Positions 35,151-40,075 of a stretch of 40,075 nt of DNA are shown here, one piece after another. The stretch is from Bifidobacterium breve (lineage in GTDB: Bacteria; Cyanobacteriota; Cyanobacteriia; PCC-6307; Cyanobiaceae), in the NCBI GenBank assembly GCA_943325005.2, contig CALPNT020000005.1, positions 1-40,075 on the forward strand. Direction: 5' to 3'. Each line of letters begins with the position of its first letter. Position 1 is the stretch's first letter. The notes under the pieces were generated by a model. That model made no database searches, was not told the origin of the DNA, and saw only the letters and a program-made list of their open reading frames with translations. The translations under genes and the position numbers were made by a program.

Positions 35151-36881
35151 TCAGCCACCGTTGTCCTGGGGATTTGAGTGGCGATCCAGCAGCTCCAGGG
35201 CTCGCTGCGGTTGGCCCCAGAGGATCTCGCCGCCGCGATGGCGCACCGTGCCCGGTTCGGCGCCTGGAATGCGTTGCAGGGTGTCGGCCGCCACCATCAC
35301 CACCGGTACGCGCGCATTGCCGCGCCCGCGGCTGAAGTGGGCCGCGAGGTCGGCGGCAGCGGCCAGGTCGGCTTCTCCTGGGGCCCCTTCCGATCCTTTG
35401 AGCACCACGTGGCTGCCGGGCAGTTCCTGGGCGTGGAACCAGAGGTCGCCGCGGCGGGCCTGGCGCAGGGCGATCCACTCGTTCTGGCGATGGTTGCGGC
35501 CCACCTGCAGCCGCAGCCCGCCGGCGCTGCGCAGCTCCAGCGGGCTGGGTTCAGCCGGTGAGCTGGATCGGCCGCCGCTACCGGCTCGGTTGCCGCGCCT
35601 GCGGGGCGCGGTCGGGGCGCTGCCGCGGTTGGGGCGCAGGTTGGCCAGTTGCTGCTCCTGCTCCTCGGCCAGGGCCTCGAGCTGGGTCCCATCCTCCAGT
35701 TGTTCGACGAAGGTGAGGCTGGTTTCCAGGCCCTGCAGGCGCTGTTGATGGTGCTCCAGGCGCGGCAGGATCGCCGCCAGTGAGCGGCGCAGCTTGCGGG
35801 CCTTGCGATACAGGGCCTGGGCCTCATCGATCTGGCCACGGTCTGGGTTCATCAGGCAGAGCAGGGCATCCGCCTGCTGCTGCAGCCCCTCGCTGGTGGG
35901 GACCGCATCGGCCAGGGCCTGCTGATGGTCGGCCTGCCGGCGTTCGCGTTCGATCGCCTGCCGCAGCCGCTGGGCCAGGCTGTGGCGGCGCTGCTCCCCG
36001 TACCGCTGGCTGAGCTGGTGGCCATAGAGGCGGGCCAGTCCACGGTTGATGGCCAGGTGGTTGATGGCCAGGCCGGACGCCTCGCCGCTGCTCGGGGCGG
36101 CCTCAGGCGGGCCCCAGCAGCGGTAGGTGTCGCCGCTTCCGAGCTGCAGCGCAAAGTGACCCTGCTCCAGGGCCTGCAGCCAGGCCTGCCACTGCTCCCA
36201 CAGGAGCTGCCAGTGCGCTTCCGCCAGCGCCTGGACCGGCTGGTCGGCCCAGGCGCTTGGCACCAACTGGCGAATCAGGGCTGGGCTGGTGCCCTGGTAG
36301 GCCTCGAGCAGGGCCCGTTTCAGGCTGACGGGAACGAGCGTCAGCCGCCGCCGCCAGCTTTCCTGGCTCTCCAGTCGCCGGGGCGGTTCGCCTGCCATCG
36401 ACGGCGGTGGGCCGTAGGCGTCGCCGGTGCCGATCGGCCGCCGCCGCGATTGGTCTGAGCGCACCTGTCGCCCCAGAGCGATCACCCGCCGCTGCTCGTC
36501 CAGCAGGAACAGATTGCTGTGGCGGCCCATCAGTTCCAGCACCAGGCTGCGCTGGAGTGCTTCACCCGGCCTGGGGGCGAAGCCCAGCTCCACCACCCGC
36601 TCCCAGCCCAGTTGCTCCAGGCTCACCAGGGCGAGGCCCCGCAACCCGTGCTGAATCTGCTGGGCCAGGGTGCTGCCCTCTCCCTGGCGCGCCGGCGGCG
36701 GGATCGCCAGCAGTCGCGGGGCCTCGGCCAGCCAGCTCAGATCGAGCCAGAAGCTGCCCTCCAGGCTGCGCAGGGCGATCTGCAGGCCGTGGGCTTCTCC
36801 CTGCTGCGCTTTCTCGAAGCGGCTTGGCAGCAAGACAGCCTGCAGCTCTGCCACCACCGCCTTGAGGGTGGTCAGATCCAT
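35151..36881 (-). CDS. NFACT family protein (RqcH / fibronectin-binding-like)
   Basis: NFACT proteins bind the 50S subunit carrying a stalled nascent chain; bacterial RqcH adds C-terminal alanine tails for quality control. The 576-aa protein starts MDLTTLKAVVAELQAVLLPSRFEK. It shows the NFACT-N core RSLVLELMGRHSNLFLLDEQRRVIAL and a long helical and coiled-coil middle (about 230-430). A basic linker and the NFACT-R domain follow, with NEWIALRQARRGDLWFHAQELPGSHVVLKGSEG. The domains fit RqcH; activity is not tested. ATG 36881 is preferred to the track start at 37088, which runs antisense through gmk. Divergent from gmk. Confidence 0.9.
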   Translation of the reverse strand: MDLTTLKAVVAELQAVLLPSRFEKAQQGEAHGLQIALRSLEGSFWLDLSWLAEAPRLLAIPPPARQGEGSTLAQQIQHGLRGLALVSLEQLGWERVVELGFAPRPGEALQRSLVLELMGRHSNLFLLDEQRRVIALGRQVRSDQSRRRPIGTGDAYGPPPSMAGEPPRRLESQESWRRRLTLVPVSLKRALLEAYQGTSPALIRQLVPSAWADQPVQALAEAHWQLLWEQWQAWLQALEQGHFALQLGSGDTYRCWGPPEAAPSSGEASGLAINHLAINRGLARLYGHQLSQRYGEQRRHSLAQRLRQAIERERRQADHQQALADAVPTSEGLQQQADALLCLMNPDRGQIDEAQALYRKARKLRRSLAAILPRLEHHQQRLQGLETSLTFVEQLEDGTQLEALAEEQEQQLANLRPNRGSAPTAPRRRGNRAGSGGRSSSPAEPSPLELRSAGGLRLQVGRNHRQNEWIALRQARRGDLWFHAQELPGSHVVLKGSEGAPGEADLAAAADLAAHFSRGRGNARVPVVMVAADTLQRIPGAEPGTVRHRGGEILWGQPQRALELLDRHSNPQDNGG

Positions 36882-36966
36882 CGCCTGGATGGCTGGCTGG
36901 GAAACGATCACCGCACTGCCTCTGCCCGCCCTTACTCTGCTGCCCAGCCCCACCGCCTGAAGGACC

Positions 36967-37530
36967 GTGACCGACAGCGCCGGTCGACTCACCGTGATCA
37001 CCGGCCCCAGCGGGGTGGGCAAGGGCACGCTGGTGGCCCAACTGCTGCAGCGCCATCCGCTGATCTGGCTGTCGGTGTCAGCCACCACCCGGAGTCCCAG
37101 GCCTGGCGAACAGGAGGGCAGCAGTTATTTCTTCCTCGATCGTCCCAGCTTTGAGCGCCAGGTGGCTGAGGGGGGCTTGCTGGAGTGGGCCGAGTTCGCC
37201 GGCAATCTCTATGGCACGCCGCGCCAGCCGGTGGAGCGCCAGCTGGCCGCGGGCCGGCCGGTGCTGCTGGAGATCGAACTGGAGGGGGCCCGCCAGGTGC
37301 GGCACAGCTTTCCGGCCGCTTTCCAGGTGTTTCTGGAGCCCCCCAGTTTCGAGGAGCTGGAGCGGCGCATCCGCGGCCGCGGCACCGACAGCGAAGAGGC
37401 GATAGCCCGCCGGCTGGAACGGGCCCGGGTCGAACTGGCCGCGGCCAGCGAGTTTGATGCCCGCCTGGTGAATGGCGACCTGCTGCAGGCCCTGGCCCAG
37501 CTGGAGCAGCTGATGGGGCTTGCCGCTTAG
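36967..37530 (+). CDS. gmk: Guanylate kinase
   Basis: Phosphorylates GMP to GDP with ATP in the cytosol. The 187-aa protein starts with GTG at 36967 and has the P-loop GPSGVGKGT (about 13-21), the GMP-binding [24 protein letters not shown] and [35 protein letters not shown] and the lid [18 protein letters not shown]. Length and motifs are normal. It is divergent from the NFACT gene with about 85 bp between and converges on psaJ across about 250 bp. Confidence 0.95.
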   Translation: MTDSAGRLTVITGPSGVGKGTLVAQLLQRHPLIWLSVSATTRSPRPGEQEGSSYFFLDRPSFERQVAEGGLLEWAEFAGNLYGTPRQPVERQLAAGRPVLLEIELEGARQVRHSFPAAFQVFLEPPSFEELERRIRGRGTDSEEAIARRLERARVELAAASEFDARLVNGDLLQALAQLEQLMGLAA

Positions 37531-37716
37531 GGGAGCGGGCTCAGGCGCCGGAGCGCCGCTTGCCGCACCCCAGGCAGAGGCCCCTGCACTGCAGGCCACG
37601 TCGGCACGGCCGCCGGTCTCAAGGACCAGACAGGCGGCTCTGCAGTCGGATCCACGGCTTGCAGCGATCCTGTTGTGCAGAGGCTTGGCGGGCTCCGCTG
37701 CTCAGGGAGAGCAGCC

Positions 37717-37745
37717 AAAAAAAAGCGGCCCTGGAAGGGACCGCT
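37717..37745 (-). terminator. Rho-independent terminator of psaF-psaJ
   Basis: On the minus strand AGCGGTCCC-TTCCA-GGGCCGCT forms a GC-rich stem with one bulge, followed by eight T residues. It lies about 40 bp after the psaJ stop. A second hairpin, GCTGCTC-agg-ga-GAGCAGC, sits just beyond the T-tract. Confidence 0.9.
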
Positions 37746-37782
37746 GGCTGTACCTGTGTTGTCGGCAACCCGTGCTGGCTGT

Positions 37783-37899
37783 TCAGAGCGGGTGGAAGAG
37801 CAGGTCGGGGAAGAAACGGTTGAACTCGATCATGATTCCGGCGGTGATCGTGAACCAGATGGCGGCGAAGACCGGCGCGGTGGTGAGGAACTTCTTCAT
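37783..37899 (-). CDS. psaJ: Photosystem I subunit IX
   Basis: The 38-aa single-helix thylakoid protein reads [38 protein letters not shown]. The helix is about residues 8-28. The ETNRF-like motif (here [12 protein letters not shown]) and the FHPL end are typical of PsaJ. PsaJ lies at the edge of photosystem I beside PsaF and helps hold it. The gene is too short for the ORF track. It starts at ATG 37899, 94 bp after the psaF stop, in the usual psaF-psaJ order. Confidence 0.95.
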   Translation of the reverse strand: MKKFLTTAPVFAAIWFTITAGIMIEFNRFFPDLLFHPL

Positions 37900-37993
37900 G
37901 GCTACGGGGTTGGGTCGTTAAGGACGATGCGGCGCGGATTTCCTGGAACCGGCGACTTGGGAACCAAGTGAATCCGGTGGCGGGGAAGCCGAT

Positions 37994-38473
37994 TCAGCGA
38001 GGCGAAACGGTGATCTTGCTGTCGGCTTCAGTGAGCTTGCCGGTGCCGAACTCCTTGAAGGCGGCCAGGGGCCAGGTGGCGGCGGCAAGGGTGGCCTTCA
38101 GGGCCACAGGCAGATCGATCTGGATCTCGTGCATGGTGGCGTCCTTGCGGCCGGCCACAGCCTGGAGATAGCCCCGGCCGGCCCAGCCGATGCAACCAGC
38201 GATGTAAAGGAAGGCGATGCCCGGAATGATGAAGTCACCGGCGTGGCTCCAGCGACCGTCAACGATCAGGTGGGGCAAGCCATCGGTGCCGCACAGGGCC
38301 TGGCTGTACATGGAGAAGCGGGCCTTGGCCTGGGCGGTGGTGGCGCCGGCAGCCCGCTGCTGGAAGCGGGCGCTTTCGGCACACGGGGTCAGGCCGCCGA
38401 TCTCGGCATGGGCCACAGGGGCGAAGCCGAGGAGCAGGAAGGCGGAAAGAAGAACGGCGAAAAGACGGCGCAT
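37994..38473 (-). CDS. psaF: Photosystem I subunit III
   Basis: Lumen-side subunit of photosystem I. The 159-aa precursor has a signal peptide (MRRLFAVLLSAFLLLGFAPVAHA). The mature start is EIGGLTPCAESARFQQRAAG, followed by LCGTDGLPHLIVDGRWSHAGDFIIPGIAFLYIAGCIGWAGRGYLQAV and the second hydrophobic stretch LPVALKATLAAATWPLAAFKEFGTGKL. The two Cys of the lumenal domain are present. The track start at 38701 runs antisense to tsaD; ATG 38473 gives the proper signal peptide. Divergent from tsaD, with about 75 bp between. Confidence 0.97.
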   Translation of the reverse strand: MRRLFAVLLSAFLLLGFAPVAHAEIGGLTPCAESARFQQRAAGATTAQAKARFSMYSQALCGTDGLPHLIVDGRWSHAGDFIIPGIAFLYIAGCIGWAGRGYLQAVAGRKDATMHEIQIDLPVALKATLAAATWPLAAFKEFGTGKLTEADSKITVSPR

Positions 38474-38548
38474 GGAGAGGGAGCCGGTTAGAGGCTGCCG
38501 TGGGGGCAGGATGTCACCAGCGGACAGTACGAGAGGCGATCCAGGGCT

Positions 38549-39607
38549 ATGGCAACCGTTCTGGCGCTCGAAACAAGTTGTGACGAGTCGGCGGCGGCGA
38601 TCGTGCGGGATCAGCGGGTGCTGGCCAGTGCGATTGCTTCCCAGGTGGAGGAGCACGCCCGCTGGGGTGGGGTGGTGCCCGAGATCGCCTCCCGTCGCCA
38701 TCTCGAAGCCCTACCGACGCTGATTGATCAGGTGCTCGCCCAGAGCGGCATCGACCTGGCTTCGGTGGATGCGGTGGCGGCCACCGTGGCTCCAGGGCTG
38801 GTGGGGGCCCTGCTGGTGGGTTCGCTGACCGGCCGGACCCTGGCCCGGCTGCATGGCAAGCCTTTCGTCGGCGTGCATCATCTGGAGGGCCATCTGTGCT
38901 CGGCCCAGCTGGGCCAGGAGCCGCTGCCGCCAGGGCCCTATCTGGTGCTGCTGGTCAGCGGCGGACACACCGAGCTGGTGCGGGTGGATGGAGCCGGCTG
39001 CTACCGGCGCCTGGGCCGCAGCCGCGACGACGCCGCCGGCGAATGCTTCGACAAGGTGGCCCGGTTGCTGGGCCTGGGTTATCCCGGCGGCCCGGCGATT
39101 CAGGCGGCGGCGGTGAGCGGCGATCCGACCCGGTTTCGCCTGCCCAAGGGGCGGCTGTCCTTGCCTGAGGGGGGGTTCCATCCCTATGACTTCAGCTTCA
39201 GCGGCCTCAAGACCGCCATGCTGCGGCAGGTGCAGGCGCTGCAGGCCAGTGGCGAGCCCCTGCCGTTGGCGGATCTGGCCGCCAGCTTCGAGCAGGTGGT
39301 GGCGGACGTGCTGGTGGAGCGCAGTTGCCGCTGCGCCGCCGACGAGGGCCTCCAGACCCTGGTGCTGGTGGGTGGGGTGGCGGCGAACCAGCGGCTGCGC
39401 GGCCTGCTGGAACGCCAGGCCAGCGCCCAGGGACTGGCCTGGCGGGTGGCGCCCCTCGCCTACTGCACCGATAACGCCGCCATGATCGCCCTGGCGGCCG
39501 AGCAGCGTCTGCGGGCCGGCTGCACGAGCCCGACGACCCTGGGGGTGGCGGCCAGGCTGCCGCTCGAGCAGGCTGATCGCCTTTACGAAACTCAGGCGTG
39601 CTTTTAA
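38549..39607 (+). CDS. tsaD: tRNA N6-adenosine threonylcarbamoyltransferase
   Basis: Catalytic subunit that transfers the threonylcarbamoyl group to A37 of ANN-decoding tRNAs. The 352-aa protein has [16 protein letters not shown] at the N-terminus, [12 protein letters not shown], the metal-binding HHLEGHL (about 110-116), [46 protein letters not shown] and the C-terminal [14 protein letters not shown] and [12 protein letters not shown]. Every conserved segment is intact. The ATG at 38549 gives the usual start and length. Divergent from psaF. Confidence 0.97.
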   Translation: MATVLALETSCDESAAAIVRDQRVLASAIASQVEEHARWGGVVPEIASRRHLEALPTLIDQVLAQSGIDLASVDAVAATVAPGLVGALLVGSLTGRTLARLHGKPFVGVHHLEGHLCSAQLGQEPLPPGPYLVLLVSGGHTELVRVDGAGCYRRLGRSRDDAAGECFDKVARLLGLGYPGGPAIQAAAVSGDPTRFRLPKGRLSLPEGGFHPYDFSFSGLKTAMLRQVQALQASGEPLPLADLAASFEQVVADVLVERSCRCAADEGLQTLVLVGGVAANQRLRGLLERQASAQGLAWRVAPLAYCTDNAAMIALAAEQRLRAGCTSPTTLGVAARLPLEQADRLYETQACF

Positions 39608-39683
39608 AGCCGTTAAGGTGGAAACGTTCCGTTCGGACGTCAAGGTGCGGGTTTACCCGTCAACCCTGCCGCCCATCGACGGA

Positions 39684-39750
39684 TTGCCCACCAGCAGACA
39701 GGTTGCTCAGCAGGCAGTTTGCCCAGCAGACAGTTTGCTCAGCAACAGCG
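39684..39750. repeat. 16-bp imperfect tandem repeat upstream of hli
   Basis: After a related 19-bp unit come ttgctcagcaggcagt, ttgcccagcagacagt and ttgctcagcaacagcg, head to tail, in the 266-bp space between tsaD and the hli gene. It lies 120-190 bp ahead of the hli ATG, so it may fall in the promoter or 5' leader. Confidence 0.85.
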
Positions 39751-39873
39751 TCACTCAGCTTCTGCGTTTTTCTGTAACAGAACGGCCCAGCAACAGCCAG
39801 GTTCAGCCTTCAGCCGGGCTGATCAGGTCTGACCCGGCAATCCCCAGCTTGCCCACTCCCCGCCCGTCCCCCC

Positions 39874-40044
39874 ATGGCCCCGGCGAACAGCCCCGAACCC
39901 GTCTCCCAGGAAGAGCTCAACGCCTGGCGGCGCGGCTTCACGCCCCAGGCCGAAATCTGGAACGGCCGCCTGGCAATGCTGGGGCTCTCGGTTGGGATCG
40001 GCGTGCTGGTGCTGGCCAGATTCGTGGCCAGCTCCCACGGTTGA
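39874..40044 (+). CDS. hli: High-light-inducible protein (one-helix Lhc-like)
   Basis: The 56-aa protein reads MAPANSPEPVSQEELNAWRRGFTPQAEIWNGRLAMLGL and ends ARFVASSHG. The AEIWNGRLAMLG stretch (26-37) is the chlorophyll-binding motif of Hli/SCP proteins, inside one membrane helix (about 28-50). These thylakoid proteins bind chlorophyll and carotenoid and protect photosystem assembly under strong light. The gene is short for the family but complete, with no obvious Shine-Dalgarno sequence before ATG 39874. It is missing from the ORF track; the minus-strand ORF there is its shadow. Confidence 0.95.
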   Translation: MAPANSPEPVSQEELNAWRRGFTPQAEIWNGRLAMLGLSVGIGVLVLARFVASSHG

Positions 40045-40075
40045 ACGCTGCTGACCGAGTCCGGCCCCTTCAGAT

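Overview
The window is about 40 kb of GC-rich (roughly two-thirds G+C by eye) cyanobacterial chromosome. Photosystem I genes (psaF, psaJ), cytochrome b6f genes (petA, petC), a high-light-inducible protein, a cyAbrB regulator, a plastoquinone-type prenyltransferase and an aa3-type oxidase cluster together point to a picocyanobacterium. The base composition and the compact layout suggest Cyanobium or freshwater/euryhaline Synechococcus; that placement is inference. No insertion sequence, prophage, CRISPR array or rRNA was seen. Most of the window looks like vertically inherited core genome.

Layout. 1-2.4 kb: an aldo/keto reductase cut by the window edge, a bifunctional-nuclease-family protein, riboflavin synthase and a cyAbrB regulator. 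2.4-9.9 kb: respiration block, with ctaC-ctaD-ctaE on the minus strand and, divergently, ctaA-ctaB (heme A/O synthesis), followed by an ABC-2 ATPase/permease pair. 9.9-15 kb: a long low-complexity hypothetical protein with a pentapeptide repeat, a NanE-like epimerase, a 634-bp gap with a minus-strand terminator-like hairpin, a solitary GroEL and a small membrane protein. 15-18.7 kb: fabG, a K+ channel and a GT9-like protein on the minus strand, with divergent ispD. 18.7-21.9 kb: two unrecognised exported proteins and an MscS-type channel. 21.9-26.1 kb: ldcA-ubiA (minus), ppx (plus) and tRNA-Val(CAC). 26.2-29.8 kb: a plus-strand run of an Mqo-like oxidoreductase, a short EcsC-like ORF, an unrecognised 207-aa protein and a CoaBC-like protein whose decarboxylase motifs are degenerate. 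29.8-33.7 kb: minus-strand run petC-petA-lgt-cobM-lipoprotein. 33.8-40 kb: DUF3067, tatC, an NFACT/RqcH protein, gmk, psaF-psaJ with a clear terminator, tsaD and an hli gene.

How the genes work together. CtaA and CtaB make the heme used by the CtaCDE oxidase encoded next to them. The Rieske protein PetC carries a twin-arginine signal and tatC lies just beyond DUF3067. UbiA leads to the quinone that b6f, Mqo and the respiratory chain share.

The ORF track omits three real genes: the edge-truncated aldo/keto reductase, psaJ (38 aa) and hli (56 aa). Several long track ORFs are antisense shadows or carry long false N-terminal extensions; starts were corrected here.

I did not find an unmistakable new system. 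The best leads are the degenerate CoaBC-like protein with its two unrecognised upstream neighbours, the minus-strand hairpin in the 12.3-12.9 kb gap, a set of 15/16-bp tandem repeats at four separate loci, and the orphan NanE.
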